A DNA stretch of 64,000 bases, from contig NC_056737.1 in the NCBI RefSeq assembly GCF_019279795.1, forward strand, positions 1,197,694,187 to 1,197,758,186, in the 5' to 3' direction. Positions 35,465 to 47,207 of the stretch are shown here, one piece after another (positions within the stretch are counted from its first letter, which is position 1; the number at the start of each line of letters is the position of its first letter). The notes beneath the pieces are model-generated. The model was not told the origin of the DNA and ran no database searches. It saw only the letters and a program-made list of their open reading frames with translations. The stretch is from Protopterus annectens. Taxonomy: Eukaryota; Chordata; Ceratodontiformes; Protopteridae. The position numbers and the translations under genes are program-made.

Positions 35465-35828
35465 CCCTAAATCTTTTCTGAGTGTCTGTTGTCTTCAACA
35501 TAGCATGCAGCATGGCACTTCTCATTTACTGCCTAACATTCCCTGATACATATTGTTGAAACCAGTGCACCCTAAATCTGTTCTGAGGGTCTGGTGTCTT
35601 CAACATAGCATGCAACATGACACTTCTCATTTACTGCCTAACATTCCCTGATACATATTGTAGAAACCAGTGCACCCAAAGTCTGTTCTGAGTGTCTGGT
35701 GTCTTCAACATAGCATGCAGCATGGCACATCTCATTTACTGCCTAACATTCCCTGATACATATTGCAGAAACCAGTGCACCCTAAATCTGTTCTGAGTGT
35801 CTGGTGTCTTCAACATAGCATGCAGCAT
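35465..35828. repeat. 105-bp satellite, block 3a
   Basis: Opens with the right-hand ccctaaat target duplication and continues for about three and a half units before the next insertion. Confidence 0.95.
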
Positions 35829-36132
35829 TTATTTATTTATTTTATTTATTTTACATTTTATTTTACATTTGTTGACCAGGCTGGTCTAGTTGGATACATG
35901 TCCATTTTCAGTAGAGGCTCGGGGAGAAAAGCTCCAAAAAAATCATACAAAGTTAATAAAAAGCTAATACAGAAGTTATGACAGATATTATAAAAACCAG
36001 CAAATGTTACATAAAAGCAAACATTTTTTTTTTCACACAAGTAGTACAAATTAGAATACTCAGTAATTTTATGAGAAGGTGAAATATACATATACACATA
36101 TATGTTGTATGCAATAATATTGTTTATTGATG
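35829..36132 (-). mobile_element. (TTTA)n-tailed retroposon, 304 bp, copy 1
   Basis: Interrupts the satellite between two copies of gcat (35825-35828 and 36133-36136), a short target duplication. Its left end is a ttta-rich run and it then reads ttgaccaggctggtctagtt and cattttcagtagaggctcgg. With the tail at the left it is in minus orientation. The same insertion is present at 51568-51869. The tail half matches the end of the SINE at 3240-3602. I cannot name the LINE that provided the tail. Confidence 0.75.
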
Positions 36133-36584
36133 GCATGGCACTTCTCATTTACTGTCTAACATTCCCTGATACATATTGTTGAAACCAGTGCACCCTAAAT
36201 CTGTTCGGAGGGTCTGGTGTCTTCAATATAGCATGCAGCATGACACTTCTCATTTACTGCCTAACATTCCCTGATACATATTGTAGAAACCAGTGCACCC
36301 TAAGTCTGTTCTGAGTGTCTGGTGTCTTCAACATAGCATGCAGCATGGCACATCTCATTTACTGCCTAACATTCCCTGATACATATTGTAGAAACCAGTG
36401 CACCCTGAGTCTGTTCTGAGTGTCTGGTGTCTTCAACATAGCATGCAGCATGACACTTCTCATTTACTACCTAACATTCCTTGATACATTTTGTAGAAAC
36501 CAGTGCACCCTAAATCTGTTCTGAGTGTCTGGTGACTTCAACATAGCATGCAGCATGACACTTCTCATGTACTGCCTAACATTC
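36133..36584. repeat. 105-bp satellite, block 3b
   Basis: About four units between the retroposon and the CR1 tail; it breaks off at cctaacattc, where the CR1 tail begins. Confidence 0.95.
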
Positions 36585-36707
36585 ATAGGTTCATAGGTTC
36601 ATAGGTTCATAGGTTCATACTAGGCTATCTGCCCAATGGCATTTATAAGCCTAGCCCAGAGTTTTGTGGCTTTTGCCACCCCTTTAGCTTGAAGAAAAAT
36701 ATGCCCA

Positions 36708-39504
36708 TTATTTTTCTGTGCCTCTGTCAAGCAGTGACACTGAGGTAATCCCTGGGGTATATCTGCAATCTCCCATCCATTGGTCAAGATTTCTCTTGAA
36801 CAAGGCCAGCGAGGTGCTCTGCCTCACATGTACCGGGATTTTGTTCCACAGCATAGGGAGTCTCTGGGTGATGAATCTGTCCCTCCAGCACGTCCTATTA
36901 ATGACCGTTTCAAGGTTTAAGTCTCCCGCCCTTGTAGTTCTGAGGGATCTAGATTTTTTGAGGTGAAGCATGTTCATCAAATCTGGGTTTGACATGGCCT
37001 TGTATGTCAGGCACAGGTCACCTCTGAGCAAGCGGTAAGCGACTGAATAGAGCTGGAGTTCTTTCAGTCGGGCAGCATAAGAAATATTTTTGAGACCCTT
37101 TATCCTTTTGGTGAGGAACTTTTGGGGTCTTTCCAGCTGCTGCAGGTGTCGGGTCAGATACATTCCGAATGGGGCATTGTACTCAATCATTGGTCTGATG
37201 AGTAAGGAGTACAGGGGGACAATGACCTCCCTTGATCTAGATGTGAATCCCTTCATGATCAGGTGGGCAATGTAGAAGGTCTTCCTAACTACTTTGGCAA
37301 CGTGAGTGTCGAACGAAAGGTTACTGTCAACCTGGGTCCCCAGATCCCTGATAACTTCTTCTGTGCTCAGTGGATTGCCACCTATATGGTAGCTAGGGGT
37401 AACTTTGTTTTTCCCGAAGGGTATGACTATGCATTTCTTGGCGTTTAACTTTAGGCCATGGCTCTGGCACCAGTTATCCATTTCTGTGAGACCCTTCTGA
37501 AGAATATCTGTGTCAGATGTGTTTTCGACTATGGCGCCCAGTTTGCAGTCATCTGCAAACTTTGTCAGCCATAACCCTCCTGTGTTTGTTTGTACTTCAG
37601 AAAAGTAGATGCCGAACAAGAGTGGGCCCAGGACTGAGCCCTGTGGGACACCACTTGTGACAGGCTTTGAGTCTGACATGGCGCCAGCAACTCTGACCCT
37701 GTGGGTTCTGTCACTTAGCCAGTTTGCGACCCATCTTGTGATGTATGGGTTTACATTTAAGCTGATGAGTTTTTCAATGATACCTGAGTGGGGTATTGTG
37801 TCGAAAGCCTTTGCCAGGTCGAGGTAGGCTGTATGGACTGCCTTTCCCTCATCAATGGCCTTGGTGACTGTTTCGAAAAAGTCAACCAAGTTTAAAAGGC
37901 ATGATCTGCCTTTGACAAAGCCAAACTGGGTTGGATCCAAAGTCTGCAAGTTCCCTATGTCTTTATGTATGAGTTCCATTATGATCCTCTCCATGGCTTT
38001 GCAGATCAGGCTTGTCAAGCTGATGGGACGGTAATTTCCAGGGTCGGTGGAGGCACCGCCTTTGTGAAGTGGGACCACAGTTACCGTACGCCACTCCTTG
38101 GGTACGTATCCTGAGGTGAGGCTAAGATTAAACAGCTGTCCTAACTGCGGGTTTAATTACTCATTGAGTTCATGGAGCACACAGCCGGGGACACCATCCG
38201 GTCCCATGGATGCTGTGTTTTTCGCCTTGGAGAGAGCAGTTCTCACCTGGGCGTTAGAGATGTTTGGGGGGCTACAATCCTCTGGTATAGATATCTCTCT
38301 TTTTGGGGGGGTGGGGGGGGGAGTTTGCACTGAACCTGTCAGCCAGTATGTTGGCAATGTCTGTAGGTTCAGTAATTTTCACATCATTTTGAACTAATTC
38401 TGAGCATATCTGGGAGTTTCCTCCCAGGTTTCTAACATAGCTAAAGAAGGCCTTATGATTGTCTTTTGAGTCCCTGGCGATTTTTTTCTCAAAATTTGCC
38501 TTGGATGATTTTATGAGAGCTCTTAGTTTTTTACTTATAATGATCAAAGGTGTCTTACCTTTTAAGGATTTTGCTCTAGCTTGTAGTAGCTTCCTCCTTT
38601 TGTTGTAGAGCTTGTTTATGGCTGGGGTCCACCAGACTGGATGCTTGCCTTTGGTACAAAGAGTCTTTGTTTTGTTTGGGATTGCCTGATCCATGCAGTC
38701 TTGTAGGTGCTGGTAGAAGGCATTTGTAAGTGATTCAGCGGCTTGAGTAATGTTTACCGCTGGTTCGGGGGCCTTAAAAGAGACCACACTAGTCTTTAGA
38801 AGTGTGAAGTTGGCTTTTGAGAAGTTCTTCACTGTGGTCTTTTTTATCTCAGGTGAGGGCGGGATGAGGACCTCCAGTGAGATTAGTTTGTGATCTGATC
38901 TCACCAGTGAGGGGTATACTTCCGGTGTTGAACATTGTGATCCCATGTTCATGATGATGAGATCAAGTATGTTTTCACCTCTTGTGGGGATGGTGACCAG
39001 TTGTTCCATGGCATTAGAGTTTATGAACTCCAGGAACCTTTGGGCTAGAGTGTTTGGGCTTGAGTAGTGATCCCAGTCTATATTAGGGTAGTTGAAGTCA
39101 CCTAGTATGATGGTGTTTGGAGATACATTTATCCCCTCCAGTGTTTTCAGGAAAGCTATGTGAGGTTCCTAAGTTTGAGAGGGTGGCCTGTAACATGCTA
39201 CAAATTGCAGAGCAGTCTTGCCTATGGTTAGTTGCACCTGGATGGTCTCCAATGCATCGTGCGTTGCCACCAACCTTGAGGTGTGGGTGTCCTTGATGAA
39301 TATGGACACCCCCCCTCCTTTCTTGGTGTTGTCCGGATTTTGGGGCCGGAACGCATGATATGAGGTAAAACCTGATAGTGCTGGGGTGCTCTCAGGAGCC
39401 TTGAACCAGGTTTCAGTTACAGCACAGACATCGATGTTCTCCATACTGAGAAGGGCCTCGAGTGCATGCATCTTGAGGTTGAGACTTCTGGCATTGAGCA
39501 GCAT
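36708..39504 (-). pseudogene. CR1 ORF2 (endonuclease and reverse transcriptase), three lesions
   Basis: Reading from 39504: LLNARSLNLK and VTETWFKA of the APE endonuclease, then a Gln codon of PSQT-Q read as a stop at 39169-39171 (a single C-to-T change relative to the 4051-7422 copy). The frame continues with SDHKLISLE to 38272, where a G-tract on + (38306-38322) shifts frame, and HELNE is followed by a stop near 38157. From 38078 to 36708 it is open for 456 codons through GNYRPISLTSL, QFGFVKGRSC, YLDLAKAFDTIPH, SGVPQGSVLGPLLF and KFADDCKLG to the C-terminus LLDRGTEK. The C-terminus given here is probably the natural ORF2 end. Confidence 0.88.
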
Positions 39505-39534
39505 TACCCTTAGTTTTTTTTCCTTTTTTGTGTT

Positions 39535-40527
39535 CTAGGGTGGTAGGATTAGAATTTGAGCCTTGCCTATAAAAGGCACTATGGGGGTGGCAAGAGCCTT
39601 TGGCAATATCCGGAAGCCCAGGGGTGACAGGTGCAAGCCATCCCTTGCGAAGCAGTGTGGCTTGTCCAGCATGTCATCCCAGGCAGACAGACATTGGATC
39701 CCCTTTGAATGACACCAGAGTTTAAGCCAATTATTAAAGCTGATTATCTTATCGCTGTATTGTGGCATCATTCTTGGTGAAGGTAGGATACTGCTCAAGG
39801 TCAGGGTCATACCTACCTGGGCTACATAATCAGAGAGCTCCTCAATGTCTCTTTTCATGTAGTCCAAGGAGGTACGTCTCAGGTCGTTTACACCAGCGTG
39901 GACAATGACTGAGTCATACTTGTACCTGCTGTTGAGAGACCTGAGTGCTTGCATTATGTGGCGGATTCTAGCGCCCGACAGGCAGCTTACTGTGACCTTC
40001 TCCTTACTCAGTCTGGTGAGCGGGACGTCAGTGTGTCTGACTATGGAGTCACCAATGACGAGTGTGTCTGGCATTGTGTTTGGCCTTAAGGGCTGTGACA
40101 GTTTGGCACACTGACTGTGTGGTCTATGTGTTGCATGTGTTGTGTCCTGAGGTGGTAGTTGTTTGGGTGTCTGCTTTGGTTGCCTCTGCTGCTTTGGTAG
40201 ATTTTTGATTAGAGCCTCCGAGTATGTCTTTGTGTGTTTATGTGTATGATTTGGAGTTGTGATAGTACTATGTGCGACTGGGTATGTGGTGTGTGTGGTT
40301 ACCTTCTCCTCCTGTCTGGTCTTGCCAGTCCTATGTTGAGAGAGCTCGGCCTCCAGTTTGGCTGTATAGTTGCATCTCTCGCATGTATTTGTGTTTTGTG
40401 GGAGAAGGAGAGGGTTGTCTGTGTACATGAGGCAATTGTAACATTGCCTCAATATTCCCAGATTCACCAGCTGAGCAGGAGAGGACACTAGCAACTGATC
40501 CCTCGATATGCTAGAAGGAATAGACAA
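39535..40527 (-). CDS. CR1 ORF1 protein, uninterrupted (330 residues)
   Basis: The only uninterrupted ORF1 in the window. Residues about 28-51 hold CYNC and CERC separated by 16 residues, a possible zinc-binding pair. Next comes a linker rich in Thr, Gln, Lys and Pro (about 70-145), then an SGNH/GDSL-type esterase: VIGDSIVRHTD with the nucleophile Ser, VSCLSGARIRH, HAGVNDLRR and the Asp-His pair in DGLHLSPLG. CR1-clade ORF1 proteins with an esterase domain are known; its job in retrotransposition is not settled. ORF2 starts 30 bases after its stop. The ATG at 40527 lies a few codons upstream of the MSKGQL start used by the other copies, which here reads SRDQLL, so the true initiator may differ. 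Confidence 0.85.
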   Translation of the reverse strand: MSIPSSISRDQLLVSSPAQLVNLGILRQCYNCLMYTDNPLLLPQNTNTCERCNYTAKLEAELSQHRTGKTRQEEKVTTHTTYPVAHSTITTPNHTHKHTKTYSEALIKNLPKQQRQPKQTPKQLPPQDTTHATHRPHSQCAKLSQPLRPNTMPDTLVIGDSIVRHTDVPLTRLSKEKVTVSCLSGARIRHIMQALRSLNSRYKYDSVIVHAGVNDLRRTSLDYMKRDIEELSDYVAQVGMTLTLSSILPSPRMMPQYSDKIISFNNWLKLWCHSKGIQCLSAWDDMLDKPHCFARDGLHLSPLGFRILPKALATPIVPFIGKAQILILPP

Positions 40528-41180
40528 AAAACTTAAAAAAAGACTCCGGGGGATGTGGGTGATCGAGAAAGGGGTTTTAGGCTGGTGGGGTACTATCTAT
40601 AATAAAAGTGCTATATCAAGGTGAAAAGTACTGTAGAAGCAAGTGCTAGGTTTTACAGGTAGAGAATAGACTACTTGGGAATCAAGTAGAGATGAACTTT
40701 TTAGTTATAGGATACGCTGGTTAGATCAGTAGTACAGTTCAAGGAAGGCTGTTTTAAGGGAAAATTTGAAGAGTGGACTTTAGGTAGCCTGAATAGTTTA
40801 ACTTTTATTAACTGCTGCTGCTCTTGTGTGCTCCTGTAGCAACTCTGCGCTAAATCGCGCTAACGCGCGCTTTATAGCAGGGGGCTGGAAAAAACAGGAA
40901 ATGACCCAAAATGGCCAATGAATTACTAGTTGCTGTCTCTAACCACTCCTCTGAGGACAAACAGGCAGCTCAGTACTCCCCACTCTCACTGGTGAGTAAA
41001 GAAACTTCCCTCTGGCCACACAAGAAAATGGAGGAACACAGGAACCAAATACAAAGCCCAGGGATCAGCAAATCTGGTCTCTGGAACAACTAGCTAGGAA
41101 AGGTAGGAAAGCAGAAGTATTTTTTGGGTTTTTTTTAAGTTTTTTTCAACAAACAAACAGAAAATACAGTAAATGCTTAC
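40528..41180 (-). promoter_or_regulatory. CR1 5' UTR, short type
   Basis: About 650 bases with no similarity to the tandem-monomer 5' region of the 22078-28403 copy. It contains a palindromic GC-rich word agcgcgcgttagcgcg (about 40855-40872 read on minus) and runs of T and A near the outer end. Promoter function is inferred from position only. Confidence 0.5.
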
Positions 41181-41878
41181 ATATTGTTGAAACCAGTGCA
41201 CACTAAATCTGTTCTGAGTGTCTGGTGTCTTCAACATAGCATGCGGCATGACACTTCTCATTTACTGCCTAACATTCCCTCAGTCATATTGTAGAAACCA
41301 GTGCACCCTAAATCTGTTCTGAGTGTCTGCTGTCCTCAACATGGCATGCAGCATGACACCTCATTTACTGCCTAACATTCCCTGATACATATTGTAGAAA
41401 CCAGTGCACCCTAAGTCTGTTCTGAGTACCCGGATTCTTCAACATAGGATGCAGGATGACACTTCTCATTTACTGCTTAACATTCCCTGATACATATTGT
41501 AGAAACCAGTGCACCCTAAATCTGTATGGAGTGTCTGGTCTCTTCAACATAGCATGCAGCATGACACCTCATTTACTGCCTAACATTCCCTGAAATGTAT
41601 TTTAGAAACTAGTGCATTCTAAATCTCTTCTGAGTGTCTTGTGTCTTCAACATAGCAAGCAGCATGGCAGTTCTCATTTACTGCCTAACATTCCCTGATA
41701 CATTTTGTAGAAACAAGTGCACCCTAAATCTGTTCTGAGTGTCTGGTGTCTACAACATGGCATGCAGCATGTCACTTCTCATTTACTGCCTAAAATTCCC
41801 TGATACATATTGTAGAAACCAGTGCACCCTAAGTCTGTTCTGAGGGTCTGGTGTCTTCAACGTAGCATGCAGCATGTC
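41181..41878. repeat. 105-bp satellite, block 4
   Basis: Nearly seven units between two CR1 insertions, ending catgcagcatgtc at the left junction of the CR1 fragment. Confidence 0.95.
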
Positions 41879-42342
41879 AAAAACTCCAGCTCTATTCAGT
41901 CGCATACCGCCTGCTCAGAGGTGACCTGTGCCTGACATACAAGGCCATGTCCAACCCGGAATTAATGGACATGCTCCACCTCAAAAAATCCAAATCTACC
42001 AGATCCACTAGAGCAAGCAACTTAAACCTTAGCATGGATATAAATAGGACATGTTGGAGGGATAGATTTGTCACCCAGAGACTCCCTAGGCTGTGGAATA
42101 GAGTCCCGGTCCATGTGAGGCAGAGCACCTCGCTGGCTCTGTTCAAAAGAAATCTTGACCGGTGGATGGGAGATCGTAGGTTTACCCCAGGAATCATCTT
42201 TGTGTCACTGCTGGGCAGAGGAACAACAAACTAATGGGCACAGTATTTTTTAACATAAGGGGTGGCGTAAGCCACAAAACTTTGGGCTAGGCTTATAAAT
42301 GCCTTAGGGCAGATAGCCTAGTATAAACCTATGAACCTATGA
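41879..42342 (+). mobile_element. CR1-type LINE, 5'-truncated 3' fragment
   Basis: Carries the last about 110 codons of ORF2 in frame (LQLYSVAYRLL at the start, RNLDRWMGDRRFTPG near the end, stop at 42232-42234), then the 3' UTR (taggcttataaatgccttag) and tail. The satellite word catgtcacttctcatttcc is split between catgtc and acttctcatttcc with no base gained or lost except possible tail microhomology. Sequence differences from the 22078-28403 copy show it is a separate insertion. Confidence 0.9.
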
Positions 42343-45300
42343 ACTTCTCATTTCCTGCCTTAAATTCCCTGATACATATTGTAGAAACCAGTGCACCCTA
42401 AATCTGTTCTGAGTGCCTGGTGTCTTCAACGTAGCATGCAGCATGAGACTTCCCATTTACTGCAAACATTTCCTGATACATATTGTAGAAACCCGTGCAC
42501 CCTAAAACAGTTCTGACTGTCTGGTGTCTTCACCATAGCATGCAGCATGACACTTCTCATTTACTGCCTAACATTCTTAGATATTGTAGAAACAAGTGCA
42601 CCCTAAATCTGTTCTGAGTGTCTGGTGTCTTCAACATAGCATGCAACATGGCACTTCTCATTTACTGCCTAACATTCCCTGATACATATTGTAGAAACCA
42701 GTGCACCCTAAAGCTGTTCTGAGTGTGTGGTGTCTTCAACATAGCATGCAGCGTGACACCTCATTTACTGCCTAACATTCCCTGCAACATATTGCAGAAA
42801 CAAGTGCACCCTAAATCTGTTCTGGGGGTCTGATGTCTTCAACATAGCATGCAGCATGACACCTCATTTACTTCCTAACATTCCCTGATACATATTGTAG
42901 AAACCAGTGCACCCTAAAACTGTTCTGAGTGTCTGGTGTCTTCAACATAGCATGCAGCATGACACTTCTCATTAACTGCCTAACATTCCCTGATACATAT
43001 TGTAGAAACCAGTGCACCCTAAATCTGTTCTGAGTGTCTGGAGTCTTCAACATAGCAAGCAGTATGGCACTTCTCATTTACTGCCTAACATTCCGTGATA
43101 CATATTGTAGAAACCAGTGCACCCTAAAACTGTTCTGAGTGTGTGGTGTCTTCAACATAGCATGCAGAATGACACCTCATTTACTGCCAAACATTCCCTG
43201 CAACATATTGCAGAAACAAGTGCACCCTAAATCTGTTCTGGGGGTCTGATGTCTTCAACAAGGCATGCAGCATGACACTTCTCATTTACAGCGTGACATT
43301 CCCTGATACATATTGTAGAAACCAGTGCACCCGGAATCTGTTCTGAGTGTCTGGTGTCTTCAACTTAGAATGCAGCATGACACCTCATTTACTGCCTAAC
43401 ATTCCCTGATACATATTGTAGAAACCAGTGCACCCTAAAACTGTTCTGAGTGTCTGGTGTCTTCAACATAGCATGCAGCATGACACTTCTCATTTACTGC
43501 CTAACATTCTTAGATATTGTAGAAACAAGTGCACCCTAAATCTGTTCTGAGTGTCTGGTGTCTTCAACATAGCATGCAACATGGCACTTCTCATTTACTG
43601 CCTAACATTCCCTGATACATATTGTAGAAACCAGTGCACCCTAAAGCTGTTCTGAGTGTGTGGTGTCTTCAACATAGCATGCAGCGTGACACCTCATTTA
43701 CTTCCTAACATTCCCTGATACATATTGTAGAAACCAGTGCACCCTAAAACTGTTCTGAGTGTCTGGTGTCTTCAACATAGCATGCAGCATGGCACTTCTC
43801 ATTTACTGCCTAACATTCCCTGATACATATTGTAGAAACCAGTGCACCCTAAAACTGTTCTGAGTGTCTGGTGTCTTCAACATAGCATGCAGCATGACAC
43901 TTCTCATTTACTGCCTAACATTCCCTGATACATATTGTAGAAACCAGTGCACCCTAAATCTGTTCTGAGTGTCTGGTGTCTTCAACATAGCATGCAGCAT
44001 GACACCTCATTTACTGCCTAACATTCCATGATACATATTGTAGAAACCAGTGCACCCTAAAACAGTTCTGACTGTCTGGAGTCTTCACCATAGCATGCAG
44101 CATGACACTTCTCATTTACTGCCTAACATTCCCTGATAGATATTGTAGAAACAAGTGCACCCTAAATCTGTTCTGAGTGTCTGGTGTCTTCAACATAGCA
44201 TGCAACATGGCACTTCTCATTTACTGCCTAACATTCCCTGATACATATTGTAGAAACCAGTGCACCCTAAAGCTGTTCTGAGTGTGTGGTGTCTTCAACA
44301 TAGCATGCAGCATGACACCTCATTTACTGCCTAACATTCCCTGCAACATATTGCAGAAACAAGTGCACCCTAAATCTGTTCTGGGGGTCTGATGTCTTCA
44401 ACAAGGCATGCAGCATGACACTTCTCATTTACAGCGTGACATTCCCTGATACATATTGTAGAAACCAGTGCACCCGAAATCTGTTCTGAGTGTCTGGTGT
44501 CTTCAACTTAGAATGCAGCATGACACCTCATTTACTGCCTAACATTCCCTGATACATATTGTAGAAACCAGTGCACCCTAAAACTGTTCTGAGTGTCTGG
44601 TGTCTTCAACATAGCATGCAGCATGGCACTTTTCATCTACTGCCTAACATTCCCTGATACATATTGTAGAAACCAGTGCACCCTGAGTCTGTTCTGAGTG
44701 CCCGGATTCTTCAACATAGGATGCAGCATGATGCTTCTCATTTATTGCCTAACATTCCCTGATACATATTGTAGAAACCCGTGCACCCTAAATCTGTTCC
44801 GAGTGTCTGGTCTCTTCAACATAGCATGTAGCATGGCACGTCTCATTTACTGCCTAACATTCCCTGATACATATTGTAGAAACCAGTGCACCCTAAATCT
44901 GTTCTGTGTGTCTGGTGTCTTCAACATAGCATGCAGCATGACACCTCATTTACTGCCTAACATTCCCAGATACATATTGTAGAAACCAGTGCACCCTAAA
45001 ACTGTTCTGAGTGTCTGGTGTCTTCAACATAGCATGCAGCATGACACTTTTCATTTACTGCCTAACATTCCCTGATACATATTGTAGAAACCAGTGCACC
45101 CTAAATCTGTTCTGAGTGCCTGGTGTCTTCAACGTAGCATGCAGCATGAGACTTCCCATTTACTGCAAACATTTCCTGATACATATTGTAGAAACCTGTG
45201 CACCCTAAAACAGTTCTGACTGTCTGGTGTCTTCACCATAGCATGCAGCATGACACTTCTCATTTACTGCCTAACATTCCCTGATAGATATTGTAGAAAC

Positions 45301-46458
45301 AAGTGCACCCTAAATCTGTTCTGAGTGTCTGGTGTCTTCAACATAGCATGCAACATGGCACTTCTCATTTACTGCCTAACATTCCCTGATACATATTGTA
45401 GAAACCAGTGCACCCTGAGTCTGTTCTGAGTGTCTGGTGTCTTCAACATAGCATGCAGCATGACACCTCATTTACTTCCTAACATTCCCTGATACATATT
45501 GTAGAAACCAGTGCACCCTAAAGCTGTTCTGAGTGTGTGGTGTCTTCAACATAGCATGCAGCGTGACACCTCATTTACTGCCTAACATTCCCTGCAACAT
45601 ATTGCAGAAACAAGTGCACCCTAAATCTGTTCTGGGGGTCTGATGTCTTCAACATAGCATGCAGCATGACACCTCATTTACTTCCTAACATTCCCTGATA
45701 CATATTGTAGAAACCAGTGCACCCTAAAGCTGTTCTGAGTGTGTGGTGTCTTCAACATAGCATGCAGCGTGACACCTCATTTACTGCCTAACATTCCCTG
45801 CAACATATTGCAGAAACAAGTGCACCCTAAATCTGTTCTGGGGGTCTGATGTCTTCAACATAGCATGCAGCATGACACCTCATTTACTTCCTAACATTCC
45901 CTGATACATATTGTAGAAACCAGTGCACCCTGAGTCTGTTCTGAGTGCCCGGATTCTTCAACATAGGATGCAGCATGACACTTCTCATTTATTGCCTAAC
46001 ATTCCCTGATACATATTGTAGAAACCCGTGCACCCTAAATCTGTTCCGAGTGTCTGGTCTCTTCAACATAGCATGTAGCATGGCACGTCTCATTTACTGC
46101 CTAACATTCCCTGATACATATTGTAGAAACCAGTGCACCCTAAATCTGTTCTGTGTGTCTGGTGTCTTCAACATAGCATGCAGCATGACACCTCATTTAC
46201 TGCCTAACATTCCCAGATACATATTGTAAAAACCAGTGCACCCTAAAACTGTTCTGAGTGTCTGGTGTCTTCAACATAGCATGCAGCATGACACTTCTCA
46301 TTTACCACCTAACATTCCCTGATACATATTGTAGAAACCAGTGTACCCTAAATCTGTTCTGAGGGTCTGGTGTCTTCAACATTGCATGCAGTATGACACG
46401 TCTCATTTACTGCCTAACATTCCCTGATACATATTGTAGAAACAAGTGCACCCTAAAT
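42343..46458. repeat. 105-bp satellite, block 5 with higher-order repeats
   Basis: About 39 units. Several multi-unit blocks repeat: the segment at 44698-44982 recurs at 45945-46229 (offset 1247, about 12 units), and a two-unit block with the agctgttctgagtgtgtgg variant recurs at 45522 and 45728 (offset 206). These show recent unequal exchange within the array. Ends in ccctaaat at 46451-46458, the left target duplication of hAT copy 2. Confidence 0.95.
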
Positions 46459-47129
46459 CAGGGGTGTAGCTAGGATTTTCAAATTTGTACTCACAGCTCT
46501 CAAACTGTTACCCCCCTCCCCAGCCAAGCTACGGCCATTCTTCTAATTCACGGTTCGCTTTTTTAGTGTCGATGAAGAGGCATTCACTGTAATGCCTCTT
46601 CAGTAATATAATATACATTCACTCAAACTCGGTTCCTTGAATTGAAAATTAACCAGAAATGTCAGTTCTTTGAAAAATGCAGCATGGTAGTTGGGTTAGA
46701 GACTTTATGCTTTTGTTTTCTGTAACTAAGGTACAGATTTTGAGCTTGAGTAAATTACTAACCACCTGCTACCCCTAACTAGGATGTTTCATTCACACAC
46801 ACACCCCTACCTACCTCTTAGTGCAAGAAATATGGACAATGCCTAAAATAAACAGGGACAGATAATAAATAATGCTCTCGTGAACTTAGAAAGTTGCTAG
46901 AAATACAGGATTTGTGCTAGTATGAGAAAGTTGCTAGAATAACAGGATTTGTGCTAGTATGAATTTTTCTAAAGGACATGAATTCTGAAACTCAAATGTC
47001 TGTCATTATTTAGCAACTTCAGCCTTCAAATGATTTTCTAGAAAATCACAAAATTTATGAGGAACAGACAAAAAATATGGGGCAAAAATCTAGACATTCA
47101 GCAAAATTTGGACAGTTGAGAAGTACCTA

Positions 47130-47207
<78 letters not shown>

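Larger units (their letters stand above)
36585..41180 (-). mobile_element. CR1-type LINE, full-length copy on minus inside the satellite
   Basis: The satellite reads cctaacattc up to 36584 and resumes atattgttgaaacc at about 41181. Compared with intact units, roughly cctgatac is missing, so the insertion came with a small target deletion rather than a duplication. On minus: a 5' UTR of about 650 bases, an uninterrupted ORF1 (330 codons), a 30-base spacer, ORF2 with few lesions, 3' UTR and four or more 8-bp tail units (read on + as ataggttc). It is the best-preserved copy in the window and nearly identical to the 4051-7422 copy over long stretches, so young. Confidence 0.93.

Noticed and set aside
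28404-46458. 35-residue repeat protein encoded by the 105-bp satellite on minus
   Set aside because: Frames are broken every few units by 2-base length variants and stops; arises from unit length divisible by 3.
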